Origin: Coniella vitis
Taxonomy: Eukaryota; Ascomycota; Sordariomycetes; Diaporthales; Schizoparmaceae
Direction of reading: 5' to 3'
Assembly: GCA_011317545.1 (NCBI GenBank)
Contig: WUJK01000003.1
Span: 4,216,001 to 4,280,000 of the forward strand
Length of the DNA: 64,000 bases
In this document: positions 44,301-55,791 of the stretch, piece after piece
How the letters are laid out: each line of letters begins with the position of its first letter
Position numbering within the stretch: position 1 is the first letter of the stretch
Notes under the pieces: model-generated
The model's input: the letters and a program-made list of their open reading frames with translations, nothing else
Told to the model about the DNA's origin: nothing
The model's database searches: none
Made by a program: the position numbers and the translations under genes

Positions 44301-46017
44301 CCCTGTGGGCAAAGCATGCTGGCCACACTCAATGCACAGAAATGGCTGGCAAGCGGTTCAGAATACAGAACATGGCCGCAGACTTTTGGGTTTTCCGCCG
44401 CGGTCCGGTCGCATCGGCAAATCCCAACAACGTGGGGATGCTATTCTTAGGCCTCGGATGTATGTATGTACCTCTACGCAGTCCTTGGCTGCTGCACTAC
44501 CTACTTCTAAATGTAAGGTACAGTACCTGAGTACCTGGGTACTTCCTTCCTGCGCCGTACCTATCGTTTTGCTATGAGCTGCCAAGGCCCGCCCCGAAAA
44601 TCAGTAGCGGGGGGGGCGCTGCACCCACTATAGCGGGGCCTCGTTGGGCGTAGCTCTCGCTGGCCTCTCCACTAGTCTGTTCGCTCAGCTTTTTCTTGTG
44701 CTTTTTTGGTAGCATTGGCTTCATGTTGACAGCCGCAATTCCCACTTGGCACCCTCACCCAGCCTTACTATCGATCGTAACAGCAGCGGTGGCATAATCG
44801 TTTATATCTCTCCTTGTTCTTCTTCTCCTTCTCCTTCTTCTGGATGGGGGACCGCCGGGGGGGTCACGGCAACGCTGGCTGGACGGGATGGGATTCGCAC
44901 ATGCCAAGAGGAACGAGAGAACGAAAGAGAAATATATATATACATAAAAAGGAAAGATGATGGGAGAATTATAGCAGCAGGGACTTGCTACGCTGGCTTT
45001 TTGTTGGTGTGGCTTACTCTTTTCCCGCACTTCAGAATATCCATACCGCCTTTGAGCACAGTGGGATTTGCACAGGAAAAAAAAAAAGAAGGCAGAGTGG
45101 TACTGCAGCCAGATGGTTTCGGAAGAAAAGATGTCATGTTCTGCGTCATTCTCTGCGGACGGGCAACAAAAAGACGAAGCAAAAAGGACAGGCAAGAAGA
45201 ACGTGGGATGGCACATATCAAAGAGCAGGCTGAGGAGGGGGTCAGCAGGAATCCAGCCCTACTACTCACTATGCACTACTACGGCAGTATATGTATGGTA
45301 GTTATACTTGCCGGCTTGGTAGGTGAAACGACCCCCCAAACCCCAACCTCATATAGATGCGTAGCATCCCGATGGATCTTCATTGCGGAAAAGTTAAACG
45401 GAACCATGGGCAGGGAAAAAGCATCTGACGGTGTTCCTGTTCTACATCCTGGTTCCTTGGGTGGAATCAATTGAAAAATGGGCTCACAGGCTCATCAGTC
45501 ATAGTACATAGGGTTGAAGGAGGGTACGCTATGGCTGAATAGACAAGTCGGAGATCATGTTTTGGATATACCATGTAGAGTGCCTGGGCGTCTGGTGCTC
45601 ATGGTCTCAAGCGCTCTCTGCAGATTATAAGCATTGCCAGCTGTGCAGTCGATATTGCATGCCAGCCCCACCAAGGCTGAAGGCTGCTGCTTACTGTCTA
45701 TTATCACATGTAGCTTACCATACAAGTGATACGGGTACCTGGCGGTATGCAGGCACTGCTCAACATCCAACCGGTCAGGCCTATCGAGGCGGCCTGCTTT
45801 CCTTTATTCTGGCCGTCCCTTGGCTGCTTCCTGAGTCAATCGTAGGCGTTCTGGAAAAGCAGCAAAATATCACTAGAAAACATGGACATCTCATTCAGCC
45901 AGAGGAGCTGCGGACATACCAATTGTTAGGGAAACCCACATAAATTCCAGGCTGCCACTAACACAGCCCCCAGAACGTGCCCCATCACCGCTATGCGAAG
46001 TGTTATGCAGGGCTGCT

Positions 46018-46044
46018 GGCAGGCTGGCAGGCTGGCAGGCTGGC
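46018..46044. repeat. Octamer tandem repeat
   Basis: GGCAGGCT three times plus GGC, about 600 bases upstream of the GFA1 start. Confidence 0.9.
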
Positions 46045-46645
46045 GCTGACTTGGCGCTGACCTAGTCTCTCCCCATTAGACCCCCTGCACAGCCTGAGCA
46101 TGGATCTGTAGATCCCCCCATGCCCCCTGAGCTTGGACTGGGGCCCCTGGCAACGGCTGCTCTGGTCTGACGCCGTGTTTGCTTTGGAGGGGGCCACCAC
46201 CAAGCTAAGCTCCCACTACGCTTCCAGCACCAGCACGGCGCGCGCGCATGTGGCAGAGACCAGAGACGGGCCCCAACTGTCAGCCCCATCAGTCCTGCTC
46301 CAAGTACTAAAGAAGAGCTCGACCCCCTGGGCCAACTCATAGCATCCGACCAGCTGGCCTTCTTGCCTTCCATCTTTCTCTCCTCTGCTCTGCTCACCTT
46401 CCAGTCGCCTTTTCCTTTCCTTTGCTTCCTGTTCCGCATCTTGCAACTTGCATCCTCGCCGCACCTCGCCCTCTTGATACCCCCCCCCACCAGTCTCGTC
46501 CTCCCAGCCCACAGCAACGCGCAACTGTACGACAACAGGGCAAGCAGCGATTCCCCGCCAGATCCTCACTCTTACAAACGCAAGCCCTACCTGGGACCAG
46601 ACACAGCTCAGAGCAGCCCAAAAGTAGCGCTATCTGACTCTCACA

Positions 46646-48934
46646 ATGTGGTACGTTGGACCAAGCCCCGTTGCTGAACCGGCCCGCTCGTCTACCCGAG
46701 GGGAGCTGGCAGCTCAGTTCCGCGCAGCTCAGCACAAGCTTCAAACGGCGACCTGCAGAGTTTAAGGGCCGGTCTGGTGGCCCAGAAGGCTCTTTGTGCT
46801 CCTTTCTGAGCTCAAAGACGCGCCAATTCCCCAGCAGCAGCATTTCCTGAACGATCAGCACAACTGCCATAGGGCATTGGCGCGTTGGGCGAGCTCCTGG
46901 AGGGAAAGCCACAGCAGCTTTCTGGGTGCTTCAGACAAGCTCCAGCACACAGAGAACGAGCAAGACACCGGACGGCAAGCAGAGTTGTTCAATAGGCTGA
47001 CCGTGCTGTTCCTTACCATAGTGGCATCTTCGGCTACGTGAATTACCTGGTGGAGAAGGACAGGAAGTTCATCATTGACACCTTGACCAATGGTAAGCCC
47101 TGCCCTATACTGAAATCACCCCTCCAGGAAAAACCAAACTCTCCAGCAGCCCGCGCCCGCGCTCCGACTCATGCCCCCTTTTTCAGCTGGAGGCTGGGCT
47201 GGCCTGGCTGGTAACCGCTGCTTGGGTGGCGCTGTGTGTGTTGGCCTTGGCAGTCGCCGGACTTGCGTTTGGCTGGCCGTTTTCGTCGTGCAGCGCCCCC
47301 AGGGCTCTCAGTCTGCTCTGCGCCAGCTCTCTTTCTGGAGAGGGTTGGGGGGAAGGGGGGGGCTTAGAGGGGCCGGAGGGGTCATCAGCGCGACAGTGCA
47401 GCAACGCTACGGTTCAGCAGCACTGCAGCAGCTAGCAGCCCCTCTATCGGCAGACCTCCGCCCCCGTGCAATCCCTGCTGCACCCCTGAATGCAAGCACT
47501 GTGGCATTCTGGCCGGGGAAAAACACCCTAAAGTCGCAGCAGTACTTTGTACCTAAGACAACGCAAACGCCGTACAGTACAGTATAGTACAGTACACTAT
47601 AGTACAGTACAGTACAGTACAGTACAGCACAGCACAGCACAGCACAGCACAGCACCGCACAGCACAGCCTCCATGGAGCCAAGCAGGCCCAGTCTGATTC
47701 AGAAGATTGTCGCCCACAAAGCTAACCACGTCTTGCGCGCGCTTTTGTTTAGGTCTGGCCCGTCTTGAGTACCGTGGCTACGACTCGGCCGGTTTCGCCA
47801 TAGATGGAGACAAGAAGAACGAGGTCTTCGCCTTCAAGGAGGTCGGCAAGGTCGCCAAGCTGAAGCAGCTCGTTGAAGAGGCCAACCTCGACAACTCCAA
47901 GGTCTTTGACTCACACGCTGGCATTGCCCACACCCGATGGGCCACCCACGGCCCTCCCTCGCGCCTGAACTGCCACCCTCACAGGTAAGCCACAAGAAAG
48001 GAGCCCCAAAACTATACATGAGATTTGCGGGGCAGACGAAGAAGAGATGGAGGAGGAGGAGGAGGAGGAGGAGTCAACAGACTGCTGCTGCTCTGCGAGC
48101 AGCAGAGCAGAGAGAAAAAAAAAGAAACAAGAAACACACAGGATCACAGAGGATCTCTGCAAGGGAAACGAGCATACGCTAATCGTGGCCGCTTTCGCCC
48201 CCCCCTAGATCCGACCCCACTTGGGAGTTTGCTGTCGTGCACAACGGTATCATCACCAACTACAAGGAGCTTAAGACTCTCCTGCAGTCCAAGGGATACA
48301 AGTTCGAGACCGAGACCGACACAGAGTGCATTGCCAAGCTCGCAAAGTACCTCTACGACCAACACCCCAACCTTGACTTTGTCGACCTTGCCAAGGCCGT
48401 CATTAGCGAGCTCGAGGGTGCCTACGGTCTGCTCATCAAGTCTGTCCACTACCCGCATGAGGTCGTTGCTGCCCGCAAGGGTTCTCCCCTCGTCATTGGT
48501 GTCCGCACCCAGAGGCGCATGAAGGTCGACTTTGTCGATGTCGAGTACGCCGATGAGAACGGTGTTCTGCCCGCCGAGACTGCCGCCCAGAATGTCGCCA
48601 TCAAGAAGGCTACCGCCAGCAAGGCCGAGAACGGCATGCTGGCCCCTGGCCTGCTGGGCGCTCCCGACAAGTCTTTGCTGCACCGCTCCCAGTCGCGTGC
48701 CTTCATGACTGATGACGGCATGCCCATGCCCACAGAATTCTTCCTGTCCTCGGACCCTTCGGCGATCATTGAGCACACCAAGAAGGTTATGTACCTGGAA
48801 GACGATGACATTGCCCACATCCACGAGGGTTCCCTCAACATTCACCGTCTCAAGAAGGCCGACGGCAGCAGCAACGTCCGTGCTATCCAGACGATTGAGC
48901 TGGAGCTGCAGGAGATCATGAAGGGCAAGTTCGA

Positions 48935-48965
<31 letters not shown>

Positions 48966-50086
48966 CCCGAGTCTGTCATCAACAGCATGCGTGGTCGTCT
49001 GGATCTGGAGAACAAGACTGTCACCCTCGGTGGTCTGCGCTCCTACATCAGCACTATCCGCCGCTGCAGACGCATCATTTTCATTGCCTGCGGTACTTCA
49101 TACCACAGCTGTATGGCTGTTCGTGGTGTGTTTGAGGAGCTGGCTGAGATCCCCATTGCTGTCGAGTTGGCGTCCGACTTCCTCGACAGACAGGCTCCCG
49201 TCTTCCGTGACGACACTTGCGTGTTCGTCTCTCAGTCTGGCGAGACTGCCGACTCTCTGATGGCCCTGCGCTACTGCTTGGAGCGTGGTGCCCTGACTGT
49301 CGGTATTGTCAACGTGGTCGGTAGCTCCATCAGTCTGCTGACCCACTGTGGTGTTCACGTCAATGCTGGTCCCGAGATTGGTGTTGCCTCCACCAAGGCC
49401 TACACCTCTCAGTTCATTGTCATGGTCATGTTTGCTCTCAGCCTCAGCGAAGACCGTGCTAGCAAGCAGCAGCGTCGCATTGAGATCATGGAGGGTCTGG
49501 GCAAGATCAGCTCGCAAATCTCCGAGGTTCTTACCCAAGATGCCGCCATCAAGGAGCTGTGCACCAAGGTGTTCAAGGATCAAAAGTCTTTGCTCCTGCT
49601 CGGACGTGGTTCGCAGTTCAGTACCGCACTTGAGGGTGCTCTGAAGATCAAGGAGATCAGCTACCTGCACTGTGAAGCCGTCATGTCGGGTGAGCTCAAG
49701 CACGGTGTCTTGGCGCTCGTTGACGAGAACCTCCCCATCATTATGATCCTGACCCGCGACAACATCTTCACGAAGAGCTTGAATGCTTATCAGCAAGGTA
49801 TGTCCACCACAAATTGCCCCCTGTCGAGAATTCAACTCTTTACTAACGCAAATCTTGTCTTACAGTCGTCTCCCGTGGTGGCAAGCCCATTGTCATTTGC
49901 AACACCGGCGATGCCGAGTTCAAGAGCAGTGAGGCCCAGACTATTGAGATCCCCAAGAACGTCGATGTCCTGCAGGGTCTGCTGAACGTCATCCCTCTGC
50001 AGCTGATTGCCTACTGGCTTGCTGTCATGGAGGGTCTCAACGTTGACTTCCCCCGTAACCTTGCCAAGTCGGTTACCGTCGAGTAA
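46646..50086 (+). CDS. gfa1: Glutamine-fructose-6-phosphate aminotransferase
   Basis: Five exons (46646-46650, 47022-47092, 47753-47984, 48209-49797, 49866-50086) join in phase to 705 residues. The first coding exon is only five bases (ATGTG), so the codon for the catalytic Cys2 is split by intron 1. The glutaminase domain has MCGIFGYVNYL, RLEYRGYDSAG, HTRWATHG and HNGIITNY. Two sugar-isomerase (SIS) domains follow with CGTSYHSC, SQSGETADS, ASTKAYTSQ and LGRGSQF, and the end is KSVTVE. The enzyme makes glucosamine-6-phosphate, the first committed step to UDP-GlcNAc, chitin and glycans. Introns 1 (371 bases), 2 (660) and 3 (224) are long for an ascomycete and carry simple repeats. Confidence 0.97.
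47572..47668 (+). repeat. Pentanucleotide repeat in GFA1 intron 2
   Basis: About eleven AGTAC-type units followed without a break by about seven AGCAC-type units, with a few point changes. It sits about 85 bases before the intron's 3' splice site. GTAC is self-complementary, so the transcript could form hairpins. Confidence 0.95.
48049..48073 (+). repeat. (GGA)n repeat in GFA1 intron 3
   Basis: About eight GGA units within the third intron. Confidence 0.9.
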
Positions 50087-51180
50087 ACTCAACGAAAGCA
50101 GGAGTTAGGGGAGGGTTATTGCCCTTTGGGGCGGCAACGCAGACAGTGTTCCCTGCCAGCCGCTTGTCGCGATGTTATATGTTTGCACGCGTGCAGGTCT
50201 GCGTGGATTTTATGGGATGATCTTTGGATGAGGCAGTATGTTTCTGCATAAAAGAATTTCGAAATCATTGGGAGGGCACACACACACACCTCTGGATCGG
50301 GGGTGATGGATTGAGCACGCCGATTGGGGCCTTTCTTACCATTTTTTTCTCTTGTTTTAGTTTTGCCTTTGGCTGCTCTGGCGTTGGTTTTGTGCCTGCC
50401 TGCAAAAGGAAGTAGTATGGGCTTTTGTTTTACGGGTGCATCGATAGTACACACACATTTAGACGTATCAGGCGTTTAATAAGACCCAAAGATCAACAAG
50501 CAGAATGTGCTCGTCTTGACAAAATCGTTGGTGGCGGCTGAGGTGTAGAGGATTGGTGTAAATTTTTTCTTCTTTTCTTTCTTTTTCCTTTCGGTAGTGT
50601 TGAAGTGAATTTTGAAGCCTCAGTTGTGGTAGCTTGTTGTTCATTAGCTTCACAGGAGTGGTGTAGGTCAGTCAGTTGGTGCGAAAGCACCACAAAGCAA
50701 TGCATGTGGTTTGGAAGCTATCTGTAGGTGAAGCGGTAGAGTACTAACTACAGGAATGCCCACGCTTTTATAGCTGACGAGAAATGGGATTTAATGAGCT
50801 AGCTACACTTGCAATGGCCAGACGGAACCTGTGGCTGGCCTTGTAACTTGTGACTTGGGGTGATATTATTGCGTGACGAGATGAGTGATTGATTGAAGGA
50901 TGAATAAATGACTGAGATGGAAAATGGGCTACGGTTCTATTATTCGTATCCTCGTTTGCTTGCTTGCATGCATGCATGCACAGGGAGTCGTGTATCGATC
51001 GCCTTTTGAAAAAGGCAGGCAGCATCTCGACGACGTGTGAGTTGTGGTGAGTGCAATGCTGTTTCTTGTTCCTTGAATAACATATCTATGCTCTGTTTAT
51101 CTTCCTTGCCCCGCACTCTTCCACCGTCATCATCATCATCAAAAAGTTGCTACCAAAACCATTGAGACACAAAGCCCCAT
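50087..51180. other. Convergent 3' spacer with palindrome
   Basis: Lies between GFA1 and the minus-strand Pre4 gene. It contains a 16-base perfect palindrome of TGCA units at 50964-50979 and short CA and TCA runs. No gene is seen. Confidence 0.5.
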
Positions 51181-52047
51181 CTACACAGTCTGTGTACCGT
51201 AGCCCTTGATTCTGTCGGCAAAGGCCCAGCTCTGATTCTCCAGTTTCTCCGTGTAGCTAATATCAACACCCTCCTTGGTGACGACAGCAAGGGAGTAACC
51301 GTCCCAGCTGCGCGCGTCGCGGTAGTAGAGAACCTTCATGCACTCGCGGATCACCTCGACCGCCTGCTCCTTGGACAAGCTCGCAGCAGCCTCGTCGGTG
51401 CCGGCGTGCTTGCGCATAATCGGCTGGGCCAGCATGGAGCCGAAGCCGGTCGCCAGACTGGGGGCGCTGAAGACGGTGCCGCGCAGGTCCGCCGCCGCGA
51501 GGAAGGGCTTGTGGTCGTCGTCGAAGCCCGCGACGAGGAGCTGGTTCCACAGCGGGTCGAACTTGTTGCGGCGCGCGTACAGCAGCTTGGCGAGGTACTT
51601 GTGCAGGTTGGCGGCACTGAGGCCGCCGCGGTGGGCAGCCCTCTCCTTCTTCTCTTCGTCGGTCTCGGCGTCGCCCGCGGCCTGGGCGGCGCTGAAGTTG
51701 CCCTCGTAGGCCTCGTCAATCTCGAGCTCGTTGAGGTGGCGGTCGAGGTACTGCATGTCCGAGACATCGCCCGAGAAGCCGACGACGGAGCTGCCTGCAA
51801 AGGGGCGCAGGCGCTTCACGTCGTTGAAGCGGGCGAGGGAGCCGTACGACGCGAGGTTGTCGGCAGCGAGCACGACGCCGTCGCGGAACTTGAGGCCCAG
51901 GACCGAGGTGCCGGTCACGGCGGGCGACTGGGTTGCTGTCTTGGGCCCGCCGTGGGGGTGCGAGTGGTGCGAGGCGAGGTAGGAAGGGTCGTAGGCGCCG
52001 TAGATGTCGTCGCGGGGACGGCCCCAAGCTTGTGGGCGGTGGTCCAT
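51181..52047 (-). CDS. pre4: 20S proteasome subunit beta-7 (Pre4 type)
   Basis: A single exon of 288 residues, slightly longer than yeast Pre4. A 40-residue N-terminal extension rich in His and Pro precedes the proteasome fold, which opens with TGTSVLGLKFRDGVVLAAD and continues SYGSLARFNDVKRLRPF and VVGFSGDVSDMQYLDR. The C-terminal half has LLVAGFDDDHKPFLAAADLRG and DARSWDGYSLAVV. Beta-7 is non-catalytic, and accordingly the protein lacks the processed threonine followed by an active-site lysine pattern of beta-1, -2 and -5; it helps close the beta ring and stabilises half-proteasome pairing. A charged insertion (about residues 120-140) distinguishes it from yeast. It is divergent from the HCNGP-like gene. 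Confidence 0.93.
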   Translation of the reverse strand: MDHRPQAWGRPRDDIYGAYDPSYLASHHSHPHGGPKTATQSPAVTGTSVLGLKFRDGVVLAADNLASYGSLARFNDVKRLRPFAGSSVVGFSGDVSDMQYLDRHLNELEIDEAYEGNFSAAQAAGDAETDEEKKERAAHRGGLSAANLHKYLAKLLYARRNKFDPLWNQLLVAGFDDDHKPFLAAADLRGTVFSAPSLATGFGSMLAQPIMRKHAGTDEAAASLSKEQAVEVIRECMKVLYYRDARSWDGYSLAVVTKEGVDISYTEKLENQSWAFADRIKGYGTQTV

Positions 52048-52755
52048 CTTTGCTGAAAGTGTTGTGGAGGAGGAGGAGGAGGAGGAGGAGGAGGAGGAGG
52101 AGGAGGGAGGCTGGGATGGAGTGGTCGGGGTCGCAAGAGGAGGTGTCTGAGCGGGTGGCCCTGGGTGGGATTTGGTTCAGTGGACGTCTGGGCTTCTGTT
52201 TGGGACGACGTCAGTGAGCTTGCTTGGTTGTCGAGAGATACAGGTAAGCTGCGATGCAAACGTACCAATGGTTGGAATATCCCGTGAGATGGTAGAGAGC
52301 GGTGATTAGTTGCCAGACAGGAAGAAGAGAAAAAAGCAGTCGGGCAAGGTGTGACGTTTGGTTGTTGACCAGGGCGGGTGGATGGATTGCTTTCAGTGGA
52401 AGGCTGACTGACGATGCTGGCTGGCAACACACACTGGAGGAGCTTCAGCCCCCAGCTGTCGCGTCCCCAATGCTGCCTTCGACAGTTACGGCTACTGCCC
52501 ACAGGTGGCCCCCAGTTCAGCCTGGCGCACTGACCACTGCTAATTGCCGGGAGCTGCTGGGTCAGCACCTCCAGGGCTCCCTCTCCCTCTCCCGCCTTCT
52601 ATGCTTACCTAATGCCAGCCTCGATATCGTTTCCTTCTCGTTCGCTTTACCACCTTGAGTAGTGAGTTCCAGCCCAAAAACATCGGCCCCCCTGCGCTTT
52701 CTTTCGAAGACGATCCAAGGTTCTGTGTGTAGTGCCAAGTCCAGGACATCCAGCA
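52048..52755. promoter_or_regulatory. Shared divergent promoter region of pre4 and the HCNGP-like gene
   Basis: 708 bases separate two start codons that point away from each other. The pre4 leader holds the GGA/TCC repeat. No exact Rpn4-type element is seen. Shared control is possible from geometry only. Confidence 0.45.
52066..52106. repeat. (GGA/TCC)n repeat in the pre4 5' leader
   Basis: About thirteen GGA units on the plus strand, starting 19 bases from the pre4 ATG, so a pyrimidine tract in the likely pre4 leader. Confidence 0.92.
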
Positions 52756-53597
52756 ATGGCACCTTTAGTCGGATACGACAGCAGTGATGACGAGGATGAT
52801 GAGGTCCAAGTTACTGAGCCGTTGAGCCAGGTATGTCGAGACGCCTCCCGACAAAGTGAACACAGTGCTGAGCTCAATGGAAAATACAGAGTCACGAGCA
52901 GACGGTTGTGGGCTCTCAGGCAGGCCAGGATGACGCACAATCGGAGAATGTTCAGAGCGTGAGGCAGCCGCCAGCCCAGTCGGCGGAACCCGTTCGAATG
53001 GAAACGGAGCCGCTTCCTGGGCCGGCCACGCCACAGCCAGTCGCCGCGATCGGACCAAGTCTACCCCCAGCAGATGGACCTGGCCAGGAAGCCTACCCTG
53101 AGGACGTTGATGACTTTCAGGACGGTGATCAGCCCGATCAGCCCGCTCCCGCGTCCCCCTACACCGCCAGCCGCAGCGCCATCCACAACCTGACCCTTCC
53201 CACGGTCCCAAACTTGGATATACCGCCTTCTCCTCCTGGCTCACCTTCTGCAGCTTCCGCACAGGCTGGTCTGACCGCCAAATTTGACAAATTCCTCGAG
53301 CTCAAGCGAACCAAGGGCACGCACTTCAATGCCAAGATAGCAGACTCGCACGCCCTGAAGAACCCGCCCTTGATGGACAAGCTGCTTGGTTTTGTCGGCG
53401 TGGGCACCAGCTTCGAAGACGGTGCCGCCAAAGGCACAGAGCAGTACGCCACAACGCTGCCGAGCGATTTGTGGGATCCGGCTTGCTTTCCAGACTGGGC
53501 TTACCGCACGCAACTGAGGAAGGCTCAAGAGAAAGTGCAAAAGGAGAGGGGGCGGGAGAAGGGAGAAGCTGTGCAATTCGTTCCAGCCAGTTCATAG
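52756..53597 (+). CDS. HCNGP (SAP30-binding protein) family protein
   Basis: Exons 52756-52830 and 52890-53597 join in phase 0 to 260 residues. The N-terminus opens with MAPLVGYDSSDDEDD, typical of the family, followed by a long Pro/Gln/Ala-rich disordered part. The conserved HCNGP core spans about residues 165-245: FLELKRTKGTHFNAKIADSH, NPPLMDKLLGFVGV, then QYATTLPSDLWDPACFPDWA and a basic helical tail. In animals the homologue SAP30BP takes part in transcriptional repression and, in more recent work, splicing of short introns. A nuclear role is inferred from the family. It shares a divergent promoter with pre4. Confidence 0.88.
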
Positions 53598-54552
53598 TCG
53601 TCGAACGGTGGCAGCAGGCATATGATCGATCACCGACGCACTGGCTATTGCTATTCTGGTGCAGCACATGGCCAAGCACGTCCAGTGGTGCCAGACGACG
53701 AGAAAGCAGCACAAGATTGCCTGCGCAGTAACCCACCATGAGACTCAATCACGATATCCCGGAGGTCCATGTTTCGACTTGAATGGACAAACCTAGGCGA
53801 TACCGGTAGCTTAAGGACCTTAAGCAATCACAGCAACTGTCATTACCACTTCTAGGGCGCAGGACAATCATCACAAGGCGTTGGCCAGCAAAGGTCCGCA
53901 CCATGAATCTCTGCAAATGTCAAGTATCACCTTGCAGAGACCTAGGTACCTGTCAGAGTTGATTATCATGTGAAGATGTGGTACAAATCAGGATGCCGCC
54001 CAAGACTCTGGGAGCCATGGGTTGTTTTTGCCGACCGAGATAGAGGTATCGGAAAGAGGGCAACCGAGGCCACTTGAGCACCCAGCACATTCGGCAGCAT
54101 AAAAACGTACGATGGCAATTGCGCCGATAGGGAAAGTTATGCAGCGCGTGGAATATTGTGGCATTATTGGTCAGCCTGGACGTTCTCACTAAGACGGAGT
54201 CTGTGATACGACTCCGACTCCGACTCCACCGGCCTTGCAACTTTCACATGCCATTCCAACTCTGGACACTGCAATTATCCCCTTGTCTACAAGACTATAA
54301 AAGCCTTCATCATCTACTCATTCCTCAGTCCTGTCTCCTCAGAAAGCCACCGCTCATTTTCGATTTGTCGGTATCACTTTCGACAGCCCCTCAGCTCAAG
54401 TATACTCCAGAGTGGCATCCTGAAAACAATTGTCCACCCATCGACCTCAACCGGTATGGGAAAGGCATACCAAATTGGGTGATTTACTTTCTTTCATGTC
54501 TTCTCCTATGGCTTCTTTTCCTTTCCTCCCAAAACAATCTTCCTTTGTTCCT
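53598..54552. other. Convergent 3' spacer
   Basis: Between the HCNGP-like and DUF3712 genes. It includes a CTAGGTACCT palindrome near 53941. I see no gene. Confidence 0.5.
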
Positions 54553-55791
54553 TCACCAGCTGTCGAACCAGGACCGCTTCTCTGTTGAGGTCGAATTGGG
54601 ACACGTGATCGTCACGCCCAGTGCCTCCAAGTCCGCGGTGATGTTCAGTGATACTGTTTCGTTGATGGTCGCGAGACTCGTGGCGTAATAGCTCAGATAT
54701 TGGCCGTGGTTGGTCACATTTGTCGCCTGCAGCACAAAGGGCAGCATGCCATCTTCGCAATATGGCCGTACCTGAACGTCTGTCAGGACCGGACCTTCTG
54801 AGATGTTGCCGCGTAAAGGGAAGGTATTGTTCCCGGGGTTCAGAACCACGTCGTCGATATAAGTAGTGCCGACATTGTCGCCAAGGAGGTACGTCGCGAA
54901 AGATACATTGCCCTATGTGCAGTGTTAGCAAACTAACTTTGCCACAGCCTCAGCTCCCTTTGGGACAAGGCCATCTCGAGACAAAAGTTCTTACAATTTC
55001 GAAGCTGACGAGCGATCGGTTGGGGATAATGACGGTGCCGAAGAAATTGTCGCCCTGTGAATCGGCGGATCCACTGACGCTAGAGTTTGGCACAGAGAAG
55101 CCGCTAAAGCTTTCCAGTCCAGCAATGTTGAGCGTCTTTTTGAAGTTGATTGGGTATTTGTGGCTGATGCCACTGATCTTGACATGGGTTTTGCCCGCGA
55201 CGCTCACGTTGACCGAGGAGTTTGTCAAGAGCCACTCGTTGAAGACGGTGAAAGCGTCCAGGTCCAGAATCTCGGTGAATTGCGTGACGTTGACTGCGGT
55301 CTCCGAGGCAGAGGTTGTCTGGGGGAAGGTGATGCTCACAAAAGGCGTCTGTGGCGCCCAGTCTTCCAGGTACATCTTGCCTTCGAACGAGTCAATGACG
55401 GCGTAGGTAGAGCTGTCGGCCTCGATGGTGCTGTTTATGGCCATGGTGAAGTTTTGGCTCTGTGTTTGGGTGATGGTGATGCCCTGGATGCTAAGCTTGG
55501 CCTTGTTGATGCGCGACTGGATCATCTTCGGGACAGCAACAAAGATGCTGCATTCGCCTATCGTCAGCCAATGGACATTTATTTTGTGCATCGTGGAAGA
55601 CTAGTGGCAAGGACTTACACCAGACACACGACCAAGACGATGATACAAATCAAAACCAACAGATACAGCCACCACCATTTCTTAAAGTGTCCTCCGACTC
55701 TTTGCCCTCTTGTCCGGGATGCGGCCGCCCCATTTGTAGAATCAGCGTCGCGGTCCAAGTGGCCAGAGCCACCGATTTCCTTGTCCGACAT
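54553..55791 (-). CDS. DUF3712 family membrane-anchored protein
   Basis: Three exons (55619-55791, 54995-55547, 54553-54912) join in phases 2 and 0 to 361 residues. Residues 1-35 are hydrophilic, a single membrane helix follows (WWWLYLLVLICIIVLVV), and the rest is a strand-rich domain beginning IFVAVPKMIQSRINKAKLSI with many Asn-X-Ser/Thr sequons. That makes it type II: a short cytosolic tail and a glycosylated outer or lumenal domain. This layout is that of fungal DUF3712 proteins, resembling plant LEA-2 domains, with no settled function. The exon 2 acceptor is TGCAG at 55548, not the nearer TAG, because only it keeps the frame and the family-like VAVPK start. An upstream in-frame ATG would add about 14 residues. 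Confidence 0.85.

Larger units (their letters stand above)
38777..46645. other. Long gene-free region
   Basis: 7.9 kb without a supported gene. It holds AT and T repeats, pyrimidine runs, a G-rich tract near 41568, GTAC-rich sequence at about 43895-43915 and 44515-44570, and two 9-mer copies. The longest open frame (44746-45474, plus) has simple-sequence translation and no domain, so I do not call it. The last 600 bases are CT- and C-rich and are likely the GFA1 promoter and leader. Confidence 0.5.

Noticed and set aside
44746..45474. 242-codon plus-strand frame in the gene-free region
   Set aside because: Translation is simple sequence with no domain, no family resemblance and no promoter support.
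47572..47668. Pentamer array considered as a CRISPR-like or transposon-end repeat
   Set aside because: No spacers and no element; a simple tandem repeat within an intron.
48144..48947. 267-codon minus-strand frame
   Set aside because: Antisense of GFA1 exon 4, which is unmistakable on the plus strand.
50715..50765. tRNA-like GTGAAGCGGTAGAG stretch
   Set aside because: Looks like a D-arm but no acceptor stem or T-arm can be paired around it.
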